From assembly GCA_002900995.3 (NCBI GenBank), contig PJEW03000017.1, positions 1-64,000 on the forward strand: DNA of 64,000 nucleotides, given 5' to 3'. Shown here piece after piece: positions 1-11,258 of this stretch. How positions within the stretch are numbered: position 1 is the first letter of the stretch; each line of letters starts with the position of its first letter. The translations under genes and the position numbers were made by a program. This stretch comes from Ganoderma boninense. Its lineage: Eukaryota; Basidiomycota; Agaricomycetes; Polyporales; Polyporaceae. The notes below the pieces were generated by a model. The model saw only the letters and a program-made list of their open reading frames with translations, was not told where the DNA came from and searched no databases.

Positions 1-3000
1 GAGGGTTGCATCGTAGTAGCACGTTGGAAACCACTGTTTGGGGCGAGGTTAATCGCAATCGAAGGAAGCGACGCTTAGAGAACGCACCATGGACAGAAAG
101 CCGTGAGTGTCTATGTGGGAGCAGAGGGAGGTACGTGATTTTTTTTGGCCAGAGAACGTCCTCTATCGAAGACTCGCGCCGCTGCAGAGCGGCCTATGTC
201 TCTGAACAGTTCCAGGTCGATTGCTCCTGTACAGGTGTCAGTTTCGTTGAGATCGAAGCGGGACCCTGCCAAAGTTGGTGGGATCCCGACGCGCATAGGG
301 TGGTGATCGATGACGAAGCATGAGAGGTTGCGTTCTTGTGGCGGCGAAAATCTGTAGAATACCACAGGTTGTCGTGAGCCGTCATGCGGTTGCGATCCAA
401 TGTTCAGGTGAGTAGTGGACAAGTAAATCGGATCTTACGGCAGGAAAGAGTTGGGGACGCAATACTATGACACGAACCTTGTAACTCGACTCGAGTCAGG
501 CATGGTGGACGCGGCAACGGCTCGGAGTACACTTCGCATTCGTGCAATTCAATTTGACCGGGCCTTCCGGGTGGCGTGACCTGCAACAGACTTCGCAGAC
601 CTGTCGGAATGTAACCGTCGTCATCTTGGGAGCCTAGCAAGCGCAGTGTGAGACACACTACTAGTGCGGTATACGGGGAGACTGCACACAGCGAAGCTCA
701 CCTTTCGCAGCGTTTCTTTCGCAGCTGAAGACCCGCTACGTCCTCGTTGTTGTTGCGGCTGCCGGTTGTAGCTATAGCACAGCGGACGTAAGTTGACGGC
801 GGCGATGACAGCCAGCGTAAACTCGCAGTCCGTCCTTTTTCTACCAGCTAGTAAGGAGGAAGCCTGAGGAAGCGTAGTGGCGTGGCGGGGCTAGCTCGAT
901 GGTCACATGGTGCGCACCAACATTAGCGCAAACGAGCACGTCACCGATCAAACGAAGACACTCACCAGCTGAGCCCGTGGTGCAATGTCCCCAGTGCACG
1001 GCATCACTCTGCTTTGTTCGATCCATGCTGAAGGACAGTGAGTAAACTTAGTGACAACTGGTACGGTGTGGAGGAGGGCTCAGGAGGGCGAGGAGGCTTA
1101 TTCCAGAGGCGTCTGCGGAGACGGTCGGACCGGTCAAATTGGCGCTTTGATTTTTGCTCGCCAGTAACCTTGGTATACCCAAGGTAGTCTCCCTTCCTCT
1201 CCCCGTCCTCTGTTCTCATTACTCCCTTTTCGCCTATCGCAAAGTAAGCGACTGCGTTACGACTTGCCAGATTTGCAAGAATTGGCATAGATATGAAGAT
1301 GCCTGACATGATAGGGCTCCGCTCGAGCATAGCGGTGCATGCTTTCTCGAGGGTACGTGTTCACGTTTAAATCCCAAAGATACAGGTCTGTGACGTCGCC
1401 CTCAGGTATCACCGAAAGCGGAAACAAGTTGTACGACAATGAGGCTTTCAAACCGACCGAAGGTATGTCGCGTGTCACCTCACTCCGCGCCCTTGACCAT
1501 TCAAAGACCCTATGTCCCATATCTACGCCGGAGAGCATACTTACCACGATACGTCGAGCACAACTTGCTCGCGATAGTGAACAGCCCACGCGAGCTCGAG
1601 ACGCTCAAGTGTGTGCGCGGCGCTGCCCCGAGGAATGGGAAGACAAGGTGTGTTTTCAGTCTCCTATCCGTGGCTCACATATTAATGCCGAGTATGTGCA
1701 GGTCGACGACGTATCCCCCCTCTGGGTCCATTCAGACGAATGGTGAATTTCCCACTGCGAGCCTGGCGATCCATCCATGAGACGAGAACCCGTGACTGGA
1801 GGTTACCTACGTCAACGGACAGGTGGTCGGTCTTCATGCACTACGTGAATGAATTCGATATAACGTTATGGCATCCTGACAAAGTTAAACACCAGGAGCC
1901 TTATCAGTTTCCATCTGCGGTCAAGGATTCGGCGAACGGCATCATTGCGCTTAACCTAGAACAGCAGGCGATCTTAATATCGAGTTCTATCTCGGCGATG
2001 GCGAACGCATCTCCAGGGACGAGGATGGCTGCAGCATCAGCGAGATTATACACGTCCTATACGCACTCCGGGCGGCACCGCCCCGCCCGCTTCCTTGGTT
2101 CTCTCCCTCCCGCCTCTCCAGGCCCCTACCCCCACCTCGTCGGATGGCCGAAGAAGGCGCAGTGCGTGTAGATTTAACCAACGCATTATGCAGATTTCAA
2201 TAGCGTGACGGAGATTCCCATGTTTCGGGGATGCGCATGACGACACGGTGTGGAGCGGGGAGAGGATGATGGAAGTCCGAGACGACGGGCGAAATGAGGT
2301 GCTGCTCGGTCAAGTCACGCAGGCAGGTAGTAGTAGTGCGAACATACCTCCTGCGGGGCATAGGTGACTTGGGGAATATATTGGGGCTAACGAGGGGAAG
2401 GGCAGGAGTATGGAAGTTCGATTACCTGGGAGTAGCTGAAACGTTGTATCATGAATTTCAGCACTTTTCCTGCGCGGAACGACTCTGAAGACACAGTTCC
2501 ACTCAGCGTTCTGATGAGTCCTATGTCTCTACTTCAGCGTGGCCGCCTCAGACCCGCATAAAGTTGCACAGGTTGGCTAGGTTTTGCAGATAACTTACAA
2601 CTGAGGCGGGTGTCGCGGTGGAGATGATGTGTCTTGGCGCAGGATCGTGATCGTCGCCTTCGTCAACCCTTCGCCTTCGTTCACCTTTTGCCCGTTATGC
2701 CGTCCGGCTCATACCCTTCGTACTCCTTCGATTCCTCCGAGTATGTTGGGAACATGCAGTCCTGCACGAGCGTGTAAACAACATGTGCCTTCGAGTTGAC
2801 TTGTTGAAGTACCATAGAGTGCGGTAATCGGTATTCAGTAATAGAGCGAGCATCAACAGGGGAAGAACGAAGACAGACTGTGCAGTAGAGCGGCTGGGCC
2901 CATGTTTGCTGCTGTTAAGCGGCCGGTCCATGAGATACCCCCATCAGGGCCTGCGCTAACTTGTGGTGCCCGTAAAGGATGGTGTAGGTGTGCTTTGTGA

Positions 3001-3459
3001 GCAAAATCCCGGGCATGCGACCATGAGCTACTCCCTGAGTCGCCTTCTCGTCGAAGATGGGCAAGACAAGCGACCCACCTGCATGCCGATGTTCGTACAT
3101 AAATGTGGCCCTGTCGCAAGTCGACACGATGATGTGGAAGTGCTTAGATTTCTCCATCGTTGGGAGCATGACACGGAAGGTACACGGGAATACGTCCTCG
3201 GGGACAAGACGATGTTGTGCGCCGGCGCGTTGTAGCGAAACAGCTCCTCAGGGGACAAAGCCAGGTTGCCATTGGTGAACCGCTCTGCAAGATATTATAT
3301 GTACTGTATGATGAAGTTTTCCGACAACTGTGCTACGACCAGCCCGGGGAAGTGTCGGTTAACCTAACTATGTGACCGGGTAAGCTTCTCTGACACGAAC
3401 ACTGTCGTGGAGGACATCGTACCTTTTCCACCGATAATTCTGGGGATTCGAGCTCCTAA
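1..3459. other. No gene recognised
   Basis: Only short open frames (about 140 codons or fewer) occur on either strand. None shows a recognisable domain or a convincing chain of exons joined by GT-AG introns. No tRNA, terminal repeat or tandem array was seen. It could be intergenic sequence or a gene too decayed to read. Confidence 0.5.
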
Positions 3460-4920
3460 CTATTTTCTATATGTCTTCTCAGCAGTCGCCTCCTCCCTCT
3501 TCCGCTTCCGCCCTCCCGCCATCTCTTTCAGGCGGTCCTCCCTCTCCAGCTCCTCATGGAACATCCTCGCGAACACCTGTGCATCTCCACGTACCCAGAC
3601 GTCGAATATACCCTCCCAATCCCTCGTCGCCTCCGGGAATTCTAAATTCAAGTAAATCGCGCGGACAGACGGCAGGTCGTGCCTTCCCGAAGAGCGCTGC
3701 GGAGAAAGCGCTGGCGTTACTAGTCCTTGGGAAGATAGCTCTGTCTTGTCTTCAAGTGAGCCTAGGGGTATGTCCATCGCAGCACGCTGGGATTGCACGG
3801 CTTTGCAAAAATCCCGCACAAGACCCTTCGTTCCCGGGACGCGAAGGCTTGTCCCTACGACCAGAACAAGGTCCGCTCCGCTCCGCCCCTTCCCTCGCAA
3901 GGCCTTCATGAGGTCCTTCTCCACGACCCTACCCACTGCTTCCCCATCCTTGTTGTCCTCATTGTAGAGTACGATGCTAGGCCGTAGCTTCCCGATATGA
4001 TGGGGTCTCTTGCCGATAAGCCGCCGTGTTTCCTCAATGGCAGCGCATTGTGGACAGGGAGGGGCGATTCCGGAGACCAAGGACTCGAGATAGTCACGTA
4101 GAGGATACGAATGTGCGCATGACTCGCAATGCATTAGTCGGAGGGTACCATGAAGTGGGATGCACTTAGGAGTCTTCGCAGGGGGCGTAGGAGTTCGGCT
4201 CGCTGAAGACTCGGAAGATTGGATGATATCGGTAGGTGCCTTCGTTAGGGCCGCACCATGGGCGGGAGCTCTCCTACTACCACAACGACCTGGAATTCCC
4301 TTCGCATCCGGAGCGGAGAGCCCAAATGTGAGACCCGACATCTCCTCGAGCGCGTCGATGTTTTGTGTATAGACTCGTAGGAGACGCTGACGGTCGTCAA
4401 GGACACGGAGGAATCGATGGAACGTTGTTGGTGTGGCCCTCTCTGACAAGTCTGATAGTTGCGCTATCATTTGGTTAAATAGAGATATGGTCTCTCCAGA
4501 CTGTCGACCGCCGGTGAGTATACTCCAAAATCCAGTAGCAAGGTACAAAAACGAGGTTCTACTTACTCTCAACATCGATGCATCAAAGAAGTCTTTGCCT
4601 GAGGTGAGCCCCGTGTGGTCCTGCTTCAAGGACTGGAACAGCCCATCTGAAGATCTAAAGTCAGGTATCCCCGCCTCGACAGAGATGCCTGCACCTGCAT
4701 AAACCGTTGCAAACATCATGCACAACCGTTAGACAACGTTAAGGAAGAGGGGGACTCCGAGCCGTTATCACTCACCGCACACGACAACAATCCGACGTGC
4801 CTTGAGGATGGCCTTAAGAACTCGCTTGACATGCTCTGTTGGGTCGGGCGAGGCTACGAGAAACGCGGGAGATGATGGCATCGAGACATTGGTCGCATCC
4901 AGAGGTAGAAATATTGTCAT
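3460..4920 (-). CDS. Sirtuin (SIR2 family NAD-dependent deacetylase), Hst3/Hst4-like
   Basis: Predicted NAD-dependent protein deacetylase; fungal Hst3/Hst4 proteins deacetylate histone H3 K56 in the nucleus. Three exons were read: 4920-4776, 4694-4567 and 4500-3460, about 437 residues. Both introns are GT-AG. The first (81 nt) rejoins the hallmark NAD-binding motif CGAGISVEAGIPDFRSSDGL. The second (66 nt) is a multiple of three without a stop, so an unspliced reading adds 22 residues between the FDASMLR and SGETISLFNQ segments. TQNID and the catalytic-loop LHGT are present, followed by a four-cysteine zinc module (CESC then CPQC). GTSLRVPG, typical of the C-terminal Rossmann part, follows. 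The C-terminal tail is basic (GGRKRKRE), possibly a nuclear signal. The start is the methionine at 4920, the nearest one that keeps the sirtuin N-terminus. The Hst3/Hst4 assignment rests on overall pattern. Confidence 0.85.
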
Positions 4921-4950
4921 TATACGAAAGATAGGCCCGGGGAGGGAGAC

Positions 4951-5015
4951 GGATAGCGAAGGAGATGGACAGCGAAGGAGATGAATAGCGAAGGAGATGG
5001 ATGGCGAAGGGAGAT
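4951..5015. repeat. 16-bp minisatellite upstream of the sirtuin
   Basis: About four tandem copies of a 16-bp unit similar to GGATAGCGAAGGAGAT. It begins 30 bp upstream of the sirtuin start codon, so it lies in the promoter or 5' leader. Confidence 0.7.
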
Positions 5016-5563
5016 GGAGAGAGAAAATGCGAGATGTTGGCGTGGGACCAGGAGCCAAGGGCAGGTGTCCTGCAGGGTTTTGCCCCAGTTAGCTGGCTTT
5101 CGAAAAGATGACCTTTCGGTCATGGTCGGGTCAGGTCCAAATGTTACTCACCACCTACTTCGCCGCTGACATGTGCTACTACCAGACCTCCCGGTTAGTG
5201 ATTCGGAGTCTTCTGTGATAGCGGGTACTTGGTGACATTCCTGGAAACACCACAGCAACTACCATGCGATGTTGCTCGGCATTATGAACAGCGCCGAGAC
5301 GCTGCAGTACTCCCGCCACTGCCACTTTCGGACTCGCGCGCCTCGAGTCCTGCACCTCCGCCTTTCTCAATCCCGCTCGCCGCCTTGATTCTCACCGTTG
5401 GGTCCCAACCGCCCATTCGCCCAGTCCTCCCACATGTACTCGGTCTCGGCACGGGATGGGACGAACGCACTGTTTTGCTACCTTCTCTCCCCGTCCTCCC
5501 GGGCCCGCGTCCCTCGTCTTTCACCCGTGCCGGCTATCTGGACTTACATGAACGGAGACATCC
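5016..5563. other. Intergenic stretch between sirtuin and retrotransposon
   Basis: No recognisable coding sequence. It ends at the target duplication of the retrotransposon. Short open frames on both strands are proline/serine-rich and unconvincing. Confidence 0.5.
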
Positions 5564-5568
5564 TTTCC
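5564..5568. repeat. Target site duplication, left copy
   Basis: TTTCC directly precedes the TG of the left LTR and is repeated directly after the CA of the right LTR. Five bp is the usual duplication length for Ty3-type integrases. Confidence 0.9.
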
Positions 5569-6028
5569 TGTTACGACTGGCTGTCGAGTAAGATCAGGGA
5601 GGAGGCTTACGAGACGAGCAAGGGCGTCGACGAGCACTTGTGCAGCGAGAGCGGAGCAGGGCTCGACAGTCAGGCTGGAGACAAGATGTATTGAGCGAGT
5701 AACTAACGAGCGAGAATACAGCGAGGCTTACCTGGAGACAAGAGGTCGAAACTGAGGTCTCCAGGTAGCGAAGTACAGGTCTTATATACATGTAGTGGAC
5801 AATGGGAACCGGGGACAATAGGTAACTATGGACACGGGAACCAGTGGAGGAACAATGGTATGTAGTACAATGACGACGGGAACAATGGGTAACAGGAGTT
5901 ATTGTACTGCGAGAACAAGGGACAGGTTTGCTAAACAACGGAGGACAATAAGGACGACGCGGGAGGCAAACAGTCCAAAAAGGGAAAGAGAGACGCCGGG
6001 GTAGGCGCTGAGCGTGCCGTTCATGACA
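5569..6028 (-). repeat. 3' LTR of the chromovirus
   Basis: 460 bp, TG...CA on both strands, with no difference seen from 11649-12108. It contains the same TATA and self-primer copy as the 5' LTR. A 143-154 codon minus-strand open frame overlaps it but recurs in the other LTR and has no known domain, so it is not annotated as a gene. Confidence 0.93.
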
Positions 6029-6031
6029 ATA

Positions 6032-6041
6032 CCCCCCTCCT
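6032..6041 (-). promoter_or_regulatory. Polypurine tract (plus-strand primer)
   Basis: On the minus strand AGGAGGGGGG lies three bases before the 3' LTR, the expected position for the RNase H-resistant primer of plus-strand DNA synthesis. It sits between the pol stop codon and the LTR. Confidence 0.75.
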
Positions 6042-6054
6042 AAGGATCGTGTCC

Positions 6055-9000
6055 TCACGATCGAGTCTTCTTGTTGAGAGGGCCAGGAGCATCGGGATGT
6101 GTCGAATGAAACTTTTGCAGCACTTTTGGCGCGTTTGCTAGATCCGACACGTCTTCCCAGCTATCGTGTTCAGGGCCCCAGCCCTTCCAGTGAACAAGAT
6201 ACTGCAGTTTCTTCCACCGCCCATACCGACGCGACTCTAACACTTCCTCTACTTCGTACTCTTCCTCTCCTTCCACTTCAAGAGCTGCGGGTTCAGGGGG
6301 ATGCCGACCAGGAAGTTGGCTTTCTTTGTGCGGGTGTAGGAGTGTCACATGGAACACCGGGTGGAGCCCCATGTCTTTGGGGAGCTTGAGCTCGTAAGCC
6401 AAGTTGCCCACCTTGCGCTTGACAGGGTACGGGCCAGCGTACCGGTCCACCAGCTTCCGAGAGACTCCTGGGACACGGAAATTCCTCGTGTCGAGCCACA
6501 CCTTCTGACCCTCCTTGAACTCTGGAGCAGTGGAGACGTAGCGATCATAGTACTCCTTCATCCGCTCTGCTGCCAGGGTTAAGGCTGAGGTCGCATCCTC
6601 CCTTGCCTGCCGCAGCTCCTCTCTTCGTTCATCCGCCGTAGGCACCGTGGTGGATAGCATCGGAACGTGGAACTGAGGTTCATAGCCGTACATGAGGTAA
6701 AACGGCGAGTACCCTGTGGATGAATGTACGCGCGAGTTAAAGCAGTACTCTGCTGTTGGTAGCCACTTGACCCAATCGTCGCGGCGCCTTGAGCAGTACA
6801 TCCGTAGGTACGCCTCTATCTCCTGGTTCCATCGCTCCGACTGTCCATCCGTCTGCGGGTGGTAGGCTGTGGACAACGCGCTTTCTATGTCGAGGCCTTT
6901 AAGGATTGCACGGAAGAGCTTGCTAGAGAACTGGGGCCCCCGATCAGAGATGATCTTTCGCGGGAGTCCATGTAGACGGAACCATTCTCTAATGAAGTTG
7001 TCTGCAGTCCCTTCCGTGTCGATCTCCTCAGTGCATGGAATAAGGTGAATCATCTTTCCATGCCGATCAGCAATAAGCTGGAGCGCGTTGTATCCGTCCA
7101 CCTCCGGCAGTCCAGTGATGAAGTCACAGGTAACTACTTGGCCTGGGCCGTCCGGGATCTCGTTGGGTTGAAGGGGACCATGTGGCTTCGCATGTGAAGT
7201 CTTGCCACGGCGACAAGTGTCGCAGGTCTCAACGTAATCCTTAATGAACTTTGCCATGCCCGGCCACCAGTAGTTCCGTGTAACCAACTCCACCGTCTTT
7301 GCCTGGCCAGGGTGTCCAGCAGGTGGGAGGTCGTGGTGAATGCGCACTATCTCTGCTCGGAGCGCGTCGTCTTTGGGGACATAAACTCGGCCGCGGTAGA
7401 GCAGCAGGCCTTGTTCTGTGTTCCAGTCCACCAAATCGTTCTGCAGACGTGCTGGCCCTAGCTTATCGAGCTTGCTGAGTGCCTCTGCGACCTCCTGCTC
7501 ACGCTCTCCACATTCTCGAATGCGGCGGAGCAGTGCCTTTTCTGGTACCACTGACATGTGCCCTCTCTTGGCTGCCAGTACTCGGAAGCGATCAGGTTGC
7601 AACATGACTCGGTTCAGGTTGTCATCAGCATCGTCCTTCTGGTGATCAGGCCTGCGCGACAGCGCGTCTGCCCTACCATTGGAGGTGCCTGGCTTGTGTG
7701 CAATGACAAAGTCGAACCGTGACAGATAGAGAGCCCATCGTGCCTGCCTGCGTGTGAGGTTTTGCGCGGCCTTCCAGTACTCGAGGTTCTTGTGGTCCGA
7801 CTGGATCTCGAACACACTGGGAAGACCCTCGAGGTAGTGGCGCCAGGCCTGCAGGGCACGGATGATGGCGAGCATCTCCTTGTCATAGATCTCATAGTTG
7901 CGTTCCGCATCGCTCATTGACTCAGAGTGGAAAGCCACAGGGTGCCATTTGCCGTCCTCCCCCTCCTGAGACAGAACCGCACCAGTAGCATACCCGGATG
8001 CATCGACTTCAATGCGGGTTTTGCGGTCTGGGTCATACATGCTCAGGACAGGGCTTTCAGTGAAACGACGTTTGAGCTCGTCGAATGCTGATTGCTCTTC
8101 GGCACCCCATTGCCAGGGAGCGCTACCCGTGAGACGGTCGAGGGGTTTGCATACTGCGCTGAAGTCCTTAATGAACCGCCTGTAGAAATTCGCGAAACCG
8201 CGGAACTTCCGTACATCTGAGGCGTTCTGAGGGACAGGCCATTCTGCGATACCCCTGACTTTCACTGGGTCCATCTCCACACAGTTCTCCGAGACGAGCA
8301 CACCTAGGTACTCAACCTTAGGCTGTTCGAATTCGCACTTCTCTGGCTTGCAGAACAGGTCGTGCTCCGCCAGACGCTTCAGGACCTCACGCACCAGTGT
8401 GCGGTGTTCCTCGATGTCGTTGGTGAATATGAGGATGTCGTCGAGGTAGATAGTGATTTTGCCGAGTATGATGAGGTCCTTGAAGATGTCGTTCATGAGC
8501 GCAGAGAATGTACTAGGCGAGTTAGCCAGTCCGAAGTACATCACGTTCGGTTCGAACAGTCCACGATTGGTAACGAAGGCAGCCTTCCATTCATCACCAG
8601 TCTTAATCCGCACATTGTTGTACCCCCAACGGATGTCAAGCTTTGTAAAGTACTTGGCCCTCTTGAGTCGATCCATCAAGTCCGACACCAACGGTAGTGG
8701 GTATCGGTTCTTAATGGTGATGTCGTTCAATCGCCGGTAGTCCTGTACAGGACGTAGGCTGCCATCCTTCTTTTTAACGAAGAAGAATGGTGACGACATC
8801 GGTGACTTCGACTCTTGAATATATCCTTTGGCCAAGTTCTCGCTAAGGAACTTGTCAAGCTCAACCTGCTCGCTGGGCGACAGGGGGTACACCTTGGAAT
8901 GGAACATCCTAGCATCTGGTACGAGTTCTATAGCGTGGTCGTAGGGTCCGTGCTCGGGTAGACGTTCGGACGCCTCTTTCGAGAACACACGCAGATACTC

Positions 9001-9831
9001 GTGGTACTGGGGAGGTACAATCTCTTCGACAGGACGGACTTCCTTCTTCTGGTACTCTTGTTCAGCAAGCTGTTGAGAGTACGTGTAGCTCGCCGACACA
9101 AAGATCTTAGGGGTACCTCGAAGTCGTCGTCCATCTTCTAATGCATTGAGAAGAGACTCCTCAGTGCCATCCCATTCCGGCAGAAAACCTGGTGGTGGAG
9201 GCCTATCTTCCTCCTCCTCCTCGACCATTACGGCCGTGCATATCCTACCCATCGTCTTTGCCTTCCGCACCCGTCGAGAACCATTGCGCGCCGTAAGCCG
9301 TACCTCCGTATCACACGCTTTGGTTTCAACAGGTTTGGATGCCTTCCGATGGGCCGGACATGCCTCTGGACATCTCGATAGGCGCAGCGAGCCACGTTCC
9401 CAATCTACTTCAGGGTTGTGTTCGCGTAGCCAGTCCAGGCCAATGATCACATCCTCTTCTCCTATGTCTGTCACCACAAACACCACCTTCTCTCGGTGGT
9501 CTCCAATCGCCATATCCAACACGGCGACCTCCGTGATCGTTCCATCACGGTTCTCGGTACCATCTATGTTGTACAGGGGAATTGGCCTTGCCAACTTCCT
9601 CGTCGTAACCTGGTTCTTCTCTACGAACCGTCTATGTAAAAACTTAGTAGTAGCCCCGCTATCTACCATGGCTACTATGTCCTTGTGTCGCTGCTTGCCG
9701 ATTAACCGTACTGGTATATGAAAGTGTTGGCCACTATGATTTACTTCATATACAAACGCAGAGCTCAGTACAGAAAATCGACTATTACTACAAGAGCCGG
9801 CACGCGCAGCGTCCAGTGCGGCTCTAATCAG
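6055..9831 (-). CDS. pol: Pol polyprotein: protease, RT, RNase H, integrase, chromodomain
   Basis: The pol frame is open for about 1258 codons from the frameshift point at 9831 to the stop at 6055. It lacks its own start codon near the gag stop. The first in-frame ATG is at 9669, just before the protease DSGAT, so expression as a Gag-Pol fusion is likely. Order: aspartic protease (VDSGAT), reverse transcriptase with YLDD about residue 410 after that ATG, RNase H (EIYDKEMLAI and SDHKNLEYW), integrase zinc finger (HH then CDTC), DDE core (CDFITGL, SDRGPQFSS, SERWNQEIEAY) and a C-terminal chromodomain (YLVHWKGWGPEHDSWE). The chromodomain defines a chromovirus and is known in this family to steer integration to particular chromatin. 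No internal stops. Cellular pol-like genes are excluded by the LTR context. Confidence 0.95.
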   Translation of the reverse strand: MIRAALDAARAGSCSNSRFSVLSSAFVYEVNHSGQHFHIPVRLIGKQRHKDIVAMVDSGATTKFLHRRFVEKNQVTTRKLARPIPLYNIDGTENRDGTITEVAVLDMAIGDHREKVVFVVTDIGEEDVIIGLDWLREHNPEVDWERGSLRLSRCPEACPAHRKASKPVETKACDTEVRLTARNGSRRVRKAKTMGRICTAVMVEEEEEDRPPPPGFLPEWDGTEESLLNALEDGRRLRGTPKIFVSASYTYSQQLAEQEYQKKEVRPVEEIVPPQYHEYLRVFSKEASERLPEHGPYDHAIELVPDARMFHSKVYPLSPSEQVELDKFLSENLAKGYIQESKSPMSSPFFFVKKKDGSLRPVQDYRRLNDITIKNRYPLPLVSDLMDRLKRAKYFTKLDIRWGYNNVRIKTGDEWKAAFVTNRGLFEPNVMYFGLANSPSTFSALMNDIFKDLIILGKITIYLDDILIFTNDIEEHRTLVREVLKRLAEHDLFCKPEKCEFEQPKVEYLGVLVSENCVEMDPVKVRGIAEWPVPQNASDVRKFRGFANFYRRFIKDFSAVCKPLDRLTGSAPWQWGAEEQSAFDELKRRFTESPVLSMYDPDRKTRIEVDASGYATGAVLSQEGEDGKWHPVAFHSESMSDAERNYEIYDKEMLAIIRALQAWRHYLEGLPSVFEIQSDHKNLEYWKAAQNLTRRQARWALYLSRFDFVIAHKPGTSNGRADALSRRPDHQKDDADDNLNRVMLQPDRFRVLAAKRGHMSVVPEKALLRRIRECGEREQEVAEALSKLDKLGPARLQNDLVDWNTEQGLLLYRGRVYVPKDDALRAEIVRIHHDLPPAGHPGQAKTVELVTRNYWWPGMAKFIKDYVETCDTCRRGKTSHAKPHGPLQPNEIPDGPGQVVTCDFITGLPEVDGYNALQLIADRHGKMIHLIPCTEEIDTEGTADNFIREWFRLHGLPRKIISDRGPQFSSKLFRAILKGLDIESALSTAYHPQTDGQSERWNQEIEAYLRMYCSRRRDDWVKWLPTAEYCFNSRVHSSTGYSPFYLMYGYEPQFHVPMLSTTVPTADERREELRQAREDATSALTLAAERMKEYYDRYVSTAPEFKEGQKVWLDTRNFRVPGVSRKLVDRYAGPYPVKRKVGNLAYELKLPKDMGLHPVFHVTLLHPHKESQLPGRHPPEPAALEVEGEEEYEVEEVLESRRYGRWKKLQYLVHWKGWGPEHDSWEDVSDLANAPKVLQKFHSTHPDAPGPLNKKTRS

Positions 9832-9837
9832 AAACCC
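9793..9837 (-). promoter_or_regulatory. -1 ribosomal frameshift signal between gag and pol
   Basis: On the minus strand the heptamer GGGTTTC (9837-9831) sits in the gag frame as G GGT TTC directly before the gag stop TGA. This fits the X XXY YYZ rule. After a 5-nt spacer (9830-9826) comes a hairpin: 5' arm 9825-9816 (AGAGCCGCAC), 12-nt loop, 3' arm 9803-9793 (GTGCCGGCTCT). It forms ten base pairs with one bulged base. Slippage by -1 enters exactly the open pol frame. Confidence 0.85.
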
Positions 9838-11258
9838 TCCTTCTTCTCAGCGGTCGTAAGGGCCGCGATCTTCTCCTCCATCGCCTTGACCTGAGCCTGA
9901 AGAGCCGCTACTTCCGTAGTTGCAGTGGACGAGGAAGCGGCTTGCTGACTCTTCAGCCGCGGGCAGTCATACTTACGATGTCCGGGCTGGCCACAGATAT
10001 GACAGTTTCCAGGGAACGGCTTCTTCCCGGTAGCGGCCGCCTTCTCCCCCTTCTTCTTCCATCCAAACGACTTTGGCCGTTCTTCCTCTCTGGTGACGAG
10101 GGCCTGGTCGAGCGACAGCGCCACCTTCTGGATTTTGGTGAGGTCCGAGATGTCGTGGGCACTGGTGGCGAGGACGTCCCGGAGCCTGGGAGGCAGGCCA
10201 GAGCGGTAGCGTTCGCGTTTGTCCTCATCGCCGAAGCCGGTCCGCGCTGCAGCTGCATTGAACTGCGCCGTGTACTCCTGGACAGTGCCAACCTTGCGAT
10301 ACGCCTTGCAAAGCTTGACAAGTTCGGCGATGGCAGCCTCCTTGTCGTCAGCCGCGCAGAAGTGATCCTTGAAGGCTGTGCTGAACTCGCCATAGTCTGC
10401 CCAAGGACTAGTTCCACCGGCGAGCTTTACAATGTGGGGGCCAGCCCAGGCTGCTGCTCCTTCCGTGAGCTTACTGAGGATGGTCATCCATATGACGTCG
10501 CTAGGCGTGCCAACCGCCACCGCCGTAAGGGTGTTGTAGTAGATCTGAGCGGCGGACACAAAGCGGAGACCATCCTGTGCGGATTTTCCATCGTATTCAC
10601 GTGGGGCGATCTGGGAGAGGAGTTTGGAGGTGTCGAACGGTGGAGCGGGGGCAGGGGTAGTCATGGCGGGTGTGGACGCTCGACTGGGTGCAGCTGATGA
10701 AGAGGATGAGGGTTGTGGAGTGTTGAGGCTGATGGTCTCTTGCTTGGGTTCCTTCTTTACTTCCGGCTTTTTCTCTGCCTTTGGGAGTTTAGAAGTTGAA
10801 GCAATGGGGGTTGCGGGAGTCGAAGTTCGTCGCTGTCCAAGACGCTCTGTAACGAGTTCAAGAGTCTTGTCGAGGATGGGAGACCCTGTTGATCGTGCAG
10901 GACTGGGGATTCGACTTTGGACACGACTCTGGGGTTGTGAGGTAGGGCGTGAGGCAGGGCGGGATGAGGGATTCCTGGATGCGATGAGGGCGGCTTGGCG
11001 AGCTGGGGGTCGGCTTGGATCTCGAGGTGCAGGTGCTGGTGGGTTTGCGATCTTCGCACGGATTAGGACTTCCTGTTCTTTGGTGGTGAGGAGTCTAGGG
11101 GCGATGCCTTCACGAGTTTCAAGGGTATCGTTGAATGTGTGTGATCGGTGGGGGCACGGTTGCTCCTCGCAGTAGTACCAGGTTTGCTTATCTTCGTCCC
11201 AGTACTCGTCCTGTACTGCAGTGGGGTGAAATACGTGTCCCCAGGCTTGGCAAGCCAC
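9828..11258 (-). CDS. gag: Gag polyprotein (capsid and nucleocapsid)
   Basis: A 476-codon open frame. The central part is a retrotransposon Gag capsid-like region rich in alanine and charged residues (PHIVKLAGG to SGLPPRLRDVLA). Near the C-terminus is one CCHC zinc knuckle (CHICGQPGHRKYDC) that in this family binds the RNA genome. The N-terminal third is a proline/serine-rich linker. Gag should assemble the virus-like particle. The frame ends at TGA 9830-9828, immediately after a -1 slippery heptamer, which gives a Gag-only product and a minor Gag-Pol product. The start at 11258 is the first ATG of the frame; the region upstream to 11635 is the leader. Confidence 0.88.
   Translation of the reverse strand: MACQAWGHVFHPTAVQDEYWDEDKQTWYYCEEQPCPHRSHTFNDTLETREGIAPRLLTTKEQEVLIRAKIANPPAPAPRDPSRPPARQAALIASRNPSSRPASRPTSQPQSRVQSRIPSPARSTGSPILDKTLELVTERLGQRRTSTPATPIASTSKLPKAEKKPEVKKEPKQETISLNTPQPSSSSSAAPSRASTPAMTTPAPAPPFDTSKLLSQIAPREYDGKSAQDGLRFVSAAQIYYNTLTAVAVGTPSDVIWMTILSKLTEGAAAWAGPHIVKLAGGTSPWADYGEFSTAFKDHFCAADDKEAAIAELVKLCKAYRKVGTVQEYTAQFNAAAARTGFGDEDKRERYRSGLPPRLRDVLATSAHDISDLTKIQKVALSLDQALVTREEERPKSFGWKKKGEKAAATGKKPFPGNCHICGQPGHRKYDCPRLKSQQAASSSTATTEVAALQAQVKAMEEKIAALTTAEKKEGF

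Noticed and set aside
5594..6058. 154-codon minus-strand frame over the 3' LTR, and its twin at 11674-12156
   Set aside because: It lies inside the LTR, occurs in both copies because the LTRs match, and has no known domain. It is a chance frame.
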